Source of the DNA: Streptomyces sp. H27-C3
GTDB lineage: Bacteria; Actinomycetota; Actinomycetes; Streptomycetales; Streptomycetaceae
NCBI RefSeq assembly: GCF_030063415.1
Contig: NZ_JASITA010000048.1
Coordinates: forward strand, 1-52,448
Direction: 5' to 3'
Length of the DNA: 52,448 bases
A program made the translations under genes and the position numbers. Position 1 is the first letter of the stretch, and the number at the start of each line of letters is the position of its first letter. The notes beneath the pieces are model-generated. The model did no database searches, was not told the origin of the DNA, and was given only the letters and a program-made list of their open reading frames with translations. Shown one piece after another: positions 34,801 to 42,421 of the stretch.

Positions 34801-35855
34801 CAGTCGCACGGGAGAAGGTTCTCCTGAGTCAGCTGGCGCCACGCCCGCGCGCCGCCCGTATCGGGTCGAAGGGCGCAGGGACCCAAGCCTTCACGGACAG
34901 GGTCGCCGCCAACGGAGCTGGCTGCTGGGACGCGGTGGCCGACGTTCAGCACATGGCCGGAGTCATCACACCTCAGGAGCTGTCGGCGCTCCGCAGCGTA
35001 CGCGCGCACAGTTTCGAGAACTATCTCGGCGGAGCCGGTAAGGAGATCGCGAACACCGAGAGCCTGGCTCGGCTGGCCGGGGGGTACCGAGTCGCTTTCG
35101 TCGTCGATGACGGTGGCCGCCCCAACATGATCCACGCCATGCTCAGCACAGGAGATGGCCGGCTGGCAGGTCTGAACAACGCGGGGATCCGTCAGGACCT
35201 GTCGCCTGGATTCGCAGAAATTGATTTCACGAATGGCGGTCCGCTGTCCTTCGCGGACGGCGGCTTCCAACTCCCGGACGGCCGCCGGGTGCGGATCTAT
35301 GCGGAGACCAATGCTCCGGAGTTCCAGATCGAGACGCGCCGCCCTGCTGTTGCCGACCAGCCGCAGAATGCGGTGGACAGCAGGCTGGCCGAAAAGGCCC
35401 TGGCCGACCTGCGGCGCCAAAACGCGGTGAACACCATGATCAACAATCCCGCACAGAACTGCGAGAACCTGATCACGCCGACTCGGAACTACATGAAGAC
35501 TCACGGCTTCACCGCCATCAAGTATCGCGGGATGGCCATCTGGGACAACGCCCTTGAGGCCTCACACGCAAACCACTATGTGGTGGTCGGGAACCGTGGC
35601 GGAAGCACCTATGTGTTCGATCTGTCCGCAGGCCAGTTCGCGAACCGGGGAATGCGCGGGTTCGACGGACCCGTCATCACGACCGAGGCGAAGTGGGCCA
35701 AAATGTACCAAGACGGCACAACTCGCAAGCTCATCAAGTACCAGGACTTCGCCACCAGTCAGGAAGCGAAGGATGCGGTCAGGCCGACGAAACTGCTCGC
35801 GCCCAAGGACTACCTGCCCGGAGCGACCGTCCTCACCTCCCCCAATTGGTACTGA
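31821..35855 (+). CDS. Very large multidomain toxin-like protein: DUF1023-type hydrolase N-terminus and PMT-like Cys-His-Asp C-terminus
   Basis: This is a 1344-residue protein. Residues about 185-495 resemble a DUF1023 alpha/beta hydrolase: nucleophile Ser307 in SGLSYGSVVAG, then DNLILLGSPGTG, IFVAANDSDAVSMLDWF and a His in AHTSYYNVG. A block of about 100 Ala/Gly/Ser-rich residues (313-415) is inserted after the nucleophile. The middle (about 600-890) is unassigned but carries SLDEKFTVTFLEAP and RYTLRELALG, reminiscent of dermonecrotic-toxin (DUF6543-like) proteins. Residues about 894-925 are hydrophobic and Gly-rich. A first Cys/His pair is Cys1035 and His1105. The C-terminal module has Cys1214 (PAQNCENL), His1252 (NHYVVVGN) and Asp1267 (YVFDLSAGQF). 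The PMT deamidase triad is C1165/H1205/D1220, so spacing is nearly the same. No signal peptide is visible. A target-modifying toxin, perhaps delivered by a secretion system, is inferred. Confidence 0.8.
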   Translation: MPTHKPAEPQVRASKNEAPQARGKQPSQQGADFSGISRWYGRMAWAPTDKGGVLGNLENAARAEGAIDRELSESVNRERRLAGQVPGLVEWANRIAAGVDEEVANIEGEELGRLYPTLPRTEPTPVVTENAFKREHQSNWTRYTCDRSSLNEGIQKKAGFVRDSVAAIGGKGHTLLVCDPGFEDGLGRAALAVGDMDTADYVAVLVPGMGSSLETLPELARHARSLYEECLRISPGAKVAIVAWMGYKAPRSPLKGTLEVTGEEPARKGAELLRSDLNQWRVHWQESPARNNRGLPTYPLLTISGLSYGSVVAGHAVAGGALSGALSSTVSGATRGAISGAVTSNPVTAAVTGALRGETAGERVSGAARGAVSGAVRGAVVGGPAGGATTGAARGAAGGALRSATAVGALSGAAPDNLILLGSPGTGRRPQHLDVPSGSIFVAANDSDAVSMLDWFSIDPTHKKYGDVTRMRTGYQRTPGNGPIESAVKAHTSYYNVGTESLTNIARVVVGKPQEVTSKEQRTRPVGGGYRNPLGRAFTNSPIKSRKTRSTSPESGTAVPSDPVAVSSADTDDDLINPLLNSQKAESVKDRAQAAQDYVDGIVRKVLREVVPSADTGNMSLDEKFTVTFLEAPATGGTGLRTTERYTLRELALGVPYRRVMLRLGLSVTIHQIEPIRSDFPSAVSQALKQDRIRSGVSGKFSKDADRMAADDAFKTTFSEFSRSRLRGRMNRCLAESKDPRVEFFAYMWLAGDLKEGLVEFQGKVVPDVVAIGFNDFSLLVSLATGETYMWRKDDSSSGFQKFIKGHLSEFDSAATRSGDFIPHLPPDPRVQGGNARTQFTFMEPRISFRQVPDIFDELCKASVQRVKSNLNGYVYTKAEEDGAWTAQFGRAAMQGGEILMVIVASAMSGGAGAVAAFGSGLGFGFGSAHFNRKIAENADRGDVYRQAMVDAELDTWLAVGMSAIDFKAAFSGIRTGVKGARSTAVKLIGDGMAVAREKVLLSQLAPRPRAARIGSKGAGTQAFTDRVAANGAGCWDAVADVQHMAGVITPQELSALRSVRAHSFENYLGGAGKEIANTESLARLAGGYRVAFVVDDGGRPNMIHAMLSTGDGRLAGLNNAGIRQDLSPGFAEIDFTNGGPLSFADGGFQLPDGRRVRIYAETNAPEFQIETRRPAVADQPQNAVDSRLAEKALADLRRQNAVNTMINNPAQNCENLITPTRNYMKTHGFTAIKYRGMAIWDNALEASHANHYVVVGNRGGSTYVFDLSAGQFANRGMRGFDGPVITTEAKWAKMYQDGTTRKLIKYQDFATSQEAKDAVRPTKLLAPKDYLPGATVLTSPNWY
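32757..33065 (+). repeat. Ala/Gly/Ser-rich degenerate repeat inside the hydrolase domain
   Basis: Codons for GA, SGA, RGA and AVSGAVRGAV-type units recur about twenty times between the nucleophile elbow and the LLGSPG strand. Bases such as GGAGCC and AGCGGAGC recur with small changes. The block is not a perfect tandem array. It resembles glycine-zipper or collagen-like low complexity. Confidence 0.8.
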
Positions 35856-35875
35856 CCAGTCGAGCGATGTGAACG

Positions 35876-36140
35876 GCGGGGCAGGTCAGGTAGGGGCCGC
35901 TGGGCGTGCACCGCCGGGGGCCGACGTGAAGAAGATCGAGTCCTACGCGAGAAATGCCCATGACGCGGAGCTGCGGAATCTCGGACACATCCTCGACTAA
36001 CCCGCGCATCATCTCTCTCGACCTCGTCGGCGTGCTGGCGTTCTCCGACAAGGGAGTGCCGATCGGCACCCTGTTCGCGGACCAGGTGGAACTGCCCGGG
36101 GGAGACCCGGCCAAGGCCCAGGGTGCTGCGGACAGGTACC
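35876..36140 (+). pseudogene. Broken small gene directly after the toxin-like gene (possible immunity or partner remnant)
   Basis: A frame from GTG 35876 gives VKKIESYARNAHDAELRNLG then HILD and a TAA at 35998-36000. Skipping one base at the stop joins it to NPRIISLDLVGVLAFSDKG, VPIGTLFADQVELPGGDPAK and so on, running into the IS3-type end at 36141. The combined product of about 90 residues reads like one acidic protein carrying a one-base insertion and a truncated C-terminus. No family is recognised. The position right after a toxin gene is where an immunity gene would lie, which is inference. Confidence 0.45.
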
Positions 36141-36593
36141 GGAGATTCCCCCCGATTGGTAGACATCACGGACACTGGATCTCGTGGATTCAGAGGAAGA
36201 GATGGCACCGATGGCACGCAAGCCGTACTCGGAGGAGTTCAAGGCTGACGCGATAGCTCTGTACCGGTCCAACCCGGGGCTCACGTATGCGCAGGTCGCG
36301 CGGGATCTCGGGATGAATGCCGAGACGGTGAGGCAGTGGGTGCGCGATGCTGGGGCGGCTCCGGGCCCGGACGGGCGGATCGCTCCGGCAGCCGGGCCGG
36401 AGCGGGCCGGGGGCACGGCCTGCCGACGCGCCGTCTTCCGATGGCTGACCAGGTACAACACCTGGCGCAGGCACTTGACCAACGGACAGCTCTGCCCTAT
36501 CGACTACGAACGCGAGCACGCACTCACGTCAGATAGCCTGGGGCTCACCGCATAACCATACAAACCGGTGTCTACCACCCGGGGGGAAGCTCC
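36141..36593 (+). mobile_element. Internally deleted IS3-type element
   Basis: Inverted ends are GGAGATTCCCCCCGATTGG (from 36141) and the complement of a right end reading GGAGCTTCCCCCCGGGTGG (to 36593). The frame from ATG 36202 codes for the OrfA helix-turn-helix (ARKPYSEEFKADAIALYRSN, LTYAQVARDLGMNAETVRQW). It then passes directly to the last residues of an OrfB (RRAVFRWLTRYNTWRRH). The central integrase part is lost, leaving a 453-bp non-autonomous derivative. Confidence 0.85.
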
Positions 36594-36670
36594 CTCCGGC
36601 CCTGACCCCGGAGTCTGGACACCGTAGACACTAGATCTTGAGGATCTGGGAGAACGGAGTCCCTGTGGGG

Positions 36671-36964
36671 ATGAAGCACTATCCGCAGGAGTTCAAGGCG
36701 GACGCGGTCGCGTTGTACCAGTCACGGCTGGGAGCGACGACCAAGCCGGTCGCCGCCGATCTGGGAGTGAACACGGAGACGCTGCGGAACTGGATCCGGG
36801 CGGCCGACGGACGGCGTCCAGGTGCGCACTCCGACCGCCCGGCCTCCCCGGCCCAGGCCACGACCGGGGCGGAGGCGGAGGTCGCCGCGCTGCGCAAGCG
36901 GGTCCGCGAGCTGGAGGAGGAGGTCGCGCTCGCCCATCCCGGCCGCACGACCCAGGCAGGTTAG
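36671..36964 (+). pseudogene. IS3-family OrfA fragment of a second, different element
   Basis: From ATG 36671 the frame gives MKHYPQEFKADAVALYQSRL, then PVAADLGVNTETLRNWIRAA and a coiled coil VAALRKRVRELEEEVALAHP. This is an IS3-family OrfA that ends abruptly at 36964 without OrfB. A terminal-repeat-like GGAGTCTGGACACC lies near 36609. The following sequence belongs to an MMPL remnant. Confidence 0.8.
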
Positions 36965-37494
36965 GTTCCGGTCGACCGTGGCGGCCGTCCTCGTCGTCGC
37001 GGTGGGGCTCCCGCATTAGCACGCGGGCGTCGACCGGGCATCCCGCTCCTGGGCTTCGTCTTCCTCGTCGCCCTCGGCATCGACTACAACATCTTCCTGA
37101 TACACCGGGTGAAGGAGGAAGTCGGGCTGCACGGCCACGCCAAGGGCGTCATCAAGGGCCTTGACCAGCACCGGAGGTGCGATCACCAGCGCGGGCATCG
37201 TGCTCGCCGCGACCTTCGCGGTCTTCGCCGTGCTGCCGCTGGTGACCATGGCCCAGATGGGCATGCTCATCGGCGTCGGCGTCCTGCTCGACACCTTCCT
37301 GGTACGCACCCGTCCTGGTGCCGGCCCTCGCGCTGGACCTCGGTCGGCGCTTCTGGTGGCCGGGTCACCTCTCGCGCGTCGATGACTCGGTCGATGACGC
37401 CGGCGTTGTCGATGTCGATGTCGATGTGCCGGGCCCGGTGCCGCCGACTCCTGCGGCACCCACAACGACGGACCACGTTCCCGAGCGCGTCTGA
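36965..37494 (+). pseudogene. MMPL/RND-family membrane transporter remnant
   Basis: Segments in different frames rebuild the C-terminal end of an MMPL protein: LLGFVFLVALGIDYNIFLIH, then TSTGGAITSAGIVLAATFAV with LPLVTMAQMGMLIGVGVLLD, then VPALALDLGRRFWWPGHLSR. At least two frameshifts separate them and the N-terminal 600 or more residues are absent. Confidence 0.8.
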
Positions 37495-37599
37495 CCGGAA
37501 GCACCCGTCAGCGCCCTGGGCGCAGCAAGCACACGGCCTCTGTCGCCCCGCATCCCGCGCGGGCGGCAGAGGCCGTTGGCCGTTGGGGCGTGACTGCGG

Positions 37600-38171
37600 A
37601 AGTGGCTACGCCGCGATGTCCCGTACCGACGCCAACGACGCCCGTACGCCCCGGCCCCTTCGTCCGGGGCCGCCCCGGCGAACTGCCGCTCGCCCCGGCC
37701 TCGGCCACCAGCCGCACCCGCGCCGCCGCCGAACGCCATGTGCTGGCGGCCGGCGGCGCCGTCCTGCGCCCGCACCTCGTCTACGGCGCGGGCGACCGCT
37801 GGGTCGTGCCCGGCCTGCTGCTGTGCCGGCTGCTCGCAGCGCGGGTGGCGGGGAGCCACGCCCGGCTCTCCATGATCGACGTGGATGTTCTGGGCCCGCG
37901 TCGTGCTCGGGTCCGCACTGTCCCCGAAGCCGCTGGCAGGCGTACGGCATGCCAACCACCCAGAACCGGTGACGAGTTCGGCCTTGCTGGAGGCCGTCGC
38001 CGAGCACCTCCGGTTGCCCGCCGACCATCGGCGGGAGCTGGACGTCGCAGCCGCGCGGGTCCGGCTCGCCACGGAACCGCGCGCGCTGAAGATCCCGGAC
38101 ATGCTCACCACGGATCACTGGTTCGCCGACGACGGCATCCGGCAGGACCTCTGCCTCGACCCGGGGCCCGG
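37600..38171 (+). pseudogene. NAD-dependent epimerase/dehydratase-like remnant
   Basis: One frame gives ASATSRTRAAAERHVLAAGG, VLRPHLVYGAGDRWVVPGLL and LSMIDVDVLG. After a shift near 37885-37895 another frame continues VTSSALLEAVAEHLRLPADH and KIPDMLTTDHWFADDGIRQD. This is the C-terminal half of an extended SDR-type protein. The N-terminal Rossmann motif is missing. Confidence 0.65.
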
Positions 38172-38874
38172 TCAGCCGACGTCCGTCGCCCAAACTCCCA
38201 GCAGGCCGGCCAGCAGCGCATCCGTGGCGGGGCGGAGCAAGCGCGCCCTGCTCCGTGAATTCCAGTCCGCGGACGAGCGCGATGCAGATGTCGGCAGCGG
38301 TGGCGGGGTCGGTGGCGCGAGCGCTGGGGGCGACCGAGCCGACCAGGCCGACCGCTGCGGCGAGGCCCGTGGCTGTGGCAGGGCCGGACGTCGACGTGCC
38401 GCCGGGTGAGCCTCGTGAGCCGAGCCCCGGCTCGGCGCGCGCCTCAGCCGACACCCCAGCCCCGCCGGCCCCCGTCGGCCCCCGCCGTCTCCGCCGTCTC
38501 CGCGAAAACCTCCATCAGCAACCCCCGCAGATCCGCCGTGAACCCATGGCAGATGTCGCCGAACAACCGCGCCTTCTCGTCCAGCAGTTCGGCGGTGTGC
38601 GGGGAGTCCCCGCTGAGGTCCAGCACCAGGTCGAGTTTGGCCGACAGGATCCCGTGGACGCGGTCGGCGGGCGGGGCGTCGGCCGCTGCCCCCGTCGGGC
38701 CCGCGCGAGCGCCTGGGTATGCAGGCGCTCGGCGTGGCGGCGGAAGGCGTCGTCCTTGTTGCGTACGTACTGGTAGACCGCCGACCGGGACACCCCCATG
38801 GCGGTGGCGATGTCGTCCATCGTGGTGCGACGTACGCCGTACCTGGTCAGGCAGGCGTACGTCGCGTCGAGCAC
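38172..38874 (-). pseudogene. TetR-family regulator with frameshifts
   Basis: The N-terminal helix-turn-helix is clear: LDATYACLTRYGVRRTTMDD followed by IATAMGVSRSAVYQYVRNKD. After LARARRG the homology moves to the frame with KLDLVLDLSGDSPHTAELLD and FGDICHGFTADLRGLL. It then passes to frames with ICIALVRGLEFTEQG and finally ALLAGLLGVWATDVG and a stop at 38172. Three frame changes make it a pseudogene unless the sequence is wrong. It is antisense to the end of the epimerase remnant. Confidence 0.75.
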
Positions 38875-38968
38875 CTCGGTCTGCCGGTCCCGGTCCCGGT
38901 CCGGTCGGTCCCAGCCCCGTCGTCCATGTCCATCACGTGGTGCCCATCAGCGGGTGTCCGTCAGGTGC

Positions 38969-39664
38969 TCAGTTCAGCGCCTTGAGGACCTCGGCGGCCA
39001 GCGGAGCGGACGACACCGGGTTCTGGCCGGTGAACAGGTTGCGGTCGACGACCACCTTCGGCGCCCACGGCTCGCCCTCCTGGAAGTCCGCGCCGAGCTC
39101 GACCAGCCGGTCCTGGAGCAGCCACTTGGCCTTGTCGGCGAAGCCCGCCTGGGTCTCCTCAGCGTTGGTGAAGCCGGTGAGCCGGTAGCCGGCGAACGGC
39201 CAGGAGCCGTCGGCGCGCTTGGCCGCGAGCATGGCGGCCGGGGCGTGGCAGACCACGGCGAGCGGCTTGCCGGATTCCAGGGCGGCGGTCAGCAGGCGGC
39301 CGGAGTCGGCGTTGACCGCGAGGTCCTCCATCGGGCCGTGGCCGCCGGGGTAGAACACCACCGCGTAGTCGGCGAGGTCGGCCTCTTCGAGCTTGATCGG
39401 CTGCTGGATGGCGGTGATCGACGCCAGTTCGGCGGCGATCGCGTCCGCCGCCTCCTGGCCGCCGTTCAGCTCGGGCGCGAGGCTGCCCTTGTCCAGGGGC
39501 GGGACAACGCCGCCGGGCGTGGCGACGACGATCTCGTGGCCGGCGGCGGTGAAGGCGCGGTACGGGGCGACGGCCTCCTCGGCCCAGAAGCCGGTGGGGT
39601 GCTTGCTGCCGTCGGCCAGCGTCCACTGGTCGGCACCGGTCATCACGAACAGGATCTTGGCCAT
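38969..39664 (-). CDS. DJ-1/PfpI (HchA-like) family protein
   Basis: This 231-residue class I glutamine-amidotransferase-like protein has KILFVMTGADQWTLADGSKH, GFWAEEAVAPYRAFTAAGHE, YAVVFYPGGHGPMEDLA, and the nucleophile elbow AVVCHAPAAML. The Cys-His pair and the early Glu (WAEE) match the HchA-like glyoxalase III/chaperone subgroup. It is divergent from a LysR gene that may control it. The gene is intact, in contrast to its neighbours. Confidence 0.92.
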   Translation of the reverse strand: MAKILFVMTGADQWTLADGSKHPTGFWAEEAVAPYRAFTAAGHEIVVATPGGVVPPLDKGSLAPELNGGQEAADAIAAELASITAIQQPIKLEEADLADYAVVFYPGGHGPMEDLAVNADSGRLLTAALESGKPLAVVCHAPAAMLAAKRADGSWPFAGYRLTGFTNAEETQAGFADKAKWLLQDRLVELGADFQEGEPWAPKVVVDRNLFTGQNPVSSAPLAAEVLKALN

Positions 39665-39709
39665 GTCACTTCTCTCTCCACGGGCGACGCTCTGACGTTC
39701 CGCACGCAA

Positions 39710-39729
39710 AGCGTCATTTCGTTGACGCT
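39710..39729. promoter_or_regulatory. Inverted repeat in the DJ-1/LysR intergenic region
   Basis: AGCGTCA at 39710-39716 and TGACGCT at 39723-39729 form a perfect 7-bp dyad with a six-base spacer. A smaller ATTG-N5-CAAT dyad lies at 39752-39764. Both fall in the 112-bp divergent promoter region and are candidate binding sites for the LysR protein encoded at 39777. Confidence 0.4.
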
Positions 39730-39776
39730 CTCGAACGTAGGCCGCCCTGCCATTGAGATCCAATAGGCTCACCATC

Positions 39777-40766
39777 ATGAAGCATAGGGAATCCAATGGC
39801 GGGAACCCGAGGGCACCCCTCCCGAACGAGGGAAGCGGGGGAATCGGCGGAGCCGCCTCCGCCGGGCCGCTCGACCTCACCCTGCTGCGGACCTTCCTCG
39901 CCGTGCACCGCGCCGGATCGTTCACCGCCGCCGCCCGGCTGCTGACCCTGTCCCAGCCGACCGTGACCACCCAGATCCGCGCCCTGGAGAAGAAGCTCGG
40001 GCGCGAGCTGTTCGAACGGCTGCCGCGCGGCGTCGCGCCGACCCCGGTCGCCGACGACCTCGCGGCCCAGGTCGCCGCCCCGCTGGACGCGCTGGAGGCG
40101 GTCACCGACCGGGGCCGTACGGGCGTGGCCGCCGCCACCGAACCCGTACATCTCGCGGGCCCGGCCGAGCTGCTCTGCGTACGCGCGCTGCCCGGGCTCG
40201 CCCCCCTCGTGGAGCGCGGTGTGCGGCTGCGGATCACCACCGGGCTCACCGACAGCCTGCTCGACGGACTGCTGGCGGGCCACCACGATCTGGTGCTCTC
40301 CACCATCCGCCCGCGCGGCCGCGCGCTGATCTCCGTACCGCTGATGGACGAGGAATTCGTGCTGGTCGCGTCGCCGGGGTGGGCGGCCAGGATCGGTGTG
40401 GAGCGGGTCGCGGCGCAGGGCTCCGCCGCGCTGCACGGGGTGCCGCTGGTGACGTACGCGGACGACTTGCCCATCGCCCGCCGCTACTGGCGGCACGTCT
40501 TCGGCGTACGGCTGACCGGCCCGGCGGCGGTCGTCGTGCCCGACCTGCGCGGCGTGCTGTCCGCCGTGGTCGCGGGGGCCGGCGTCACCGTGCTCCCCCG
40601 CTACCTCTGCCACGCCGAGCTCGCCGCCGGCGCGCTGGTCGCGCTGCTGACCCCGGACGATCCCCCCATCAACACCGGCTACCTCGCCCAGCGCCCCGGC
40701 CCCTCCGGCAACCCGCACCTGGCCCTCGTCCGCGACCACCTGCTGAGCGTGGCCCGCGACTGGTGA
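39777..40766 (+). CDS. LysR-family transcriptional regulator
   Basis: This 329-residue protein begins with a short Gly/Pro-rich tail. The winged helix-turn-helix (about 24-85) is LDLTLLRTFLAVHRAGSFTA followed by ARLLTLSQPTVTTQIRALEK. The substrate-binding domain contains LALVRDHLLSVARDW at the end. LysR proteins often control the divergent neighbour, here the DJ-1 gene. ATG 39777 is chosen over the upstream in-frame TTG. Confidence 0.92.
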   Translation: MKHRESNGGNPRAPLPNEGSGGIGGAASAGPLDLTLLRTFLAVHRAGSFTAAARLLTLSQPTVTTQIRALEKKLGRELFERLPRGVAPTPVADDLAAQVAAPLDALEAVTDRGRTGVAAATEPVHLAGPAELLCVRALPGLAPLVERGVRLRITTGLTDSLLDGLLAGHHDLVLSTIRPRGRALISVPLMDEEFVLVASPGWAARIGVERVAAQGSAALHGVPLVTYADDLPIARRYWRHVFGVRLTGPAAVVVPDLRGVLSAVVAGAGVTVLPRYLCHAELAAGALVALLTPDDPPINTGYLAQRPGPSGNPHLALVRDHLLSVARDW

Positions 40767-40799
40767 GGCGGGGCCTGGGGCAGGGGCGAGCCTCGGCCC

Positions 40800-41341
40800 T
40801 CAAGCGGGCGCGGCGGCGAGCCCCTTGAGGTACGCCTTGAGCGCGAAGCCCTCCCCCGCCGCCTCCTCCGGGCTCAGCCCGCATCCGTTGGCCAGCAGCC
40901 GCCGGGCCGCCATGTGGTCGGCGGGCCGGTTGACGGACTCCACCGCGACCAACCGCCCGTCGCGGAAGAGCAGCACCGAGAACGCGCCGCCCGCGTCCCC
41001 CAGCGGCACCGCCGTGTCATGGCCGTCCCCGACTCCCGCGATCTGCAAAGTCGAGGCGGACTGGTCGCTCCAGAACCACGGCAGGTCACCGTACGGCCGC
41101 CGCTCCCGGTGATCCGGGTCGCGACGCAGCGGGCGTGGTCGACGGCGTTCTGCACCGACTCCAGCCGGACCCGCGCGCCGGTCTGCACGCTGGGGAACGA
41201 CGCGCGGTCGCCGATCGCCGAGATGGCCGGATCGCTGGTCGTCAGATGCGCGTCGACGACGACGTCGTTCACGTCGAGCCCGGCCAGCCGCGCCAGCTCG
41301 GTGTCCGGGGCGACCCCGACGCCGACCAGCACCAGATCGGC
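40800..41341 (-). pseudogene. C-terminal half of a ferredoxin/rhodocoxin reductase-like flavoprotein, frameshifted
   Basis: The fragment starts at 41341 with ADLVLVGVGVAPDTELARLA and AHLTTSDPAISAIGD. It shifts frame near 41105, then continues DLPWFWSDQSASTLQIAGVG and ends ALKAYLKGLAAAP. The FAD- and NAD-binding N-terminal half is gone: at 41341 the sequence changes abruptly to cydB on the other strand. Confidence 0.78.
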
Positions 41342-41342
41342 C

Positions 41343-41891
41343 GTGGACCCGTTCGTGCTGCTGTGCGCGGTGACGACCACCGCACTGTTCGCCGCCCACG
41401 GAGCGGCGTTCCTCGCACTCCGCTCCACCGAGGAACTCGCCGTACGAGCATGGGCGTTGGCCAAGGCGCTGCTGACCACCGCGATGGCGGGCGCCGCCCT
41501 GGCCTTCCTCGCGGCGGTGGCGGGCTGCGGGGCCGACGCGGTGACCAACCCGTTGGTCGCGACCCTGCTCGTGGTCGCCCTGCTGGTGGCCCTGGCCGCT
41601 GCCCGGCTCGCGCTGACCAAGGGCCGCTCCGGGCGCGCGTTCGCCGCCACCTGCTGCGCCGCGGCACTGCCCGTGCTGCTGATCGGGGCCGCCCAGTACC
41701 CGTACGTCCTGGTCTCCACGGAGGCCGAACGGTTTGGGATGACCGCCACCGAGGGCGCGGCCGACGGCGCCACGCTCGGGCTGCTGATGGGCTTCGGGGT
41801 CGTGCTGATCCCGGTCATCGTCGCCTACCAGTTCTGGAGCTGGTGGGTCTTCCGCGGCCGCGTCGACCACCGCACCCCCACCTACTTCTGA
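41343..41891 (+). pseudogene. cydB: 5'-truncated cytochrome bd oxidase subunit II
   Basis: The frame carries the C-terminal half of CydB: FVLLCAVTTTALFAAHGAAF, AAQYPYVLVSTEAERFGMTA, and GVVLIPVIVAYQFWSWWVFR followed by a GRVDH tail. These are the last four or so membrane helices of the family. The N-terminal half, including quinol-site helices, is missing, as is cydA. The frame is intact from the junction to the stop. Confidence 0.75.
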
Positions 41892-41904
41892 GGTTGGCGC
41901 CCTG

Positions 41905-42300
41905 ATGCCTCCTTCCCCCGAGGGGCAGTCCCCGAGTCCGCGCGCGACCCAGCGCCGCCTGATGCGCGAAGTACCGGCGCCGCACCGGCACATGCTCGCG
42001 ACCACGGCCCTGACCGTGGCGTCGGCCGTCGTCGTCATCGCCCAGGCCGGGCTGCTCGCCGCGGTCCTCGCGGGCGGCTTCACCGGCGACGCGTCCAGCC
42101 CGGCCCTCTACCGGCTGCTGCTCGCGCTCGGCGTGGTCGCTGTGCTGCGGGGCGGTGCTCGCCTGGGGGCAGACGGTGCTGGCCGCCCGCGCCGCCGCGG
42201 TCAAGGCGGACCTGCGCGACCGGCTGGTGGGCCGCACGCAGCGGCTCGGGCCGGTACGGCTGGCCCGCTGGCGGCACGGCGCTTCGGCTTCGGGGCCGGG
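41905..42300 (+). pseudogene. cydD: CydD-like ABC exporter subunit, frameshifted N-terminal remnant
   Basis: ATG 41905 begins RRLMREVPAPHRHMLATTAL and VVVIAQAGLLAAVLAGGF. Near 42155 the homology passes into another frame (VLAWGQTVLAARAAAVKADL then RDRLVGRTQRLGP) and is lost by about 42300. The position directly after cydB is the usual place for cydD. The nucleotide-binding domain is absent. Confidence 0.7.
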
Positions 42301-42421
42301 TCGGCAGCGGGGTTCGTACTGGTCATGGGGGTGGTACTCCTGTTCGCACCCTGTCAGACTAACCCGGCATAACGGGATGTTTCACCCACGGGTGGCAGGG
42401 AGGGCACCGCCCAGGGCTCCA

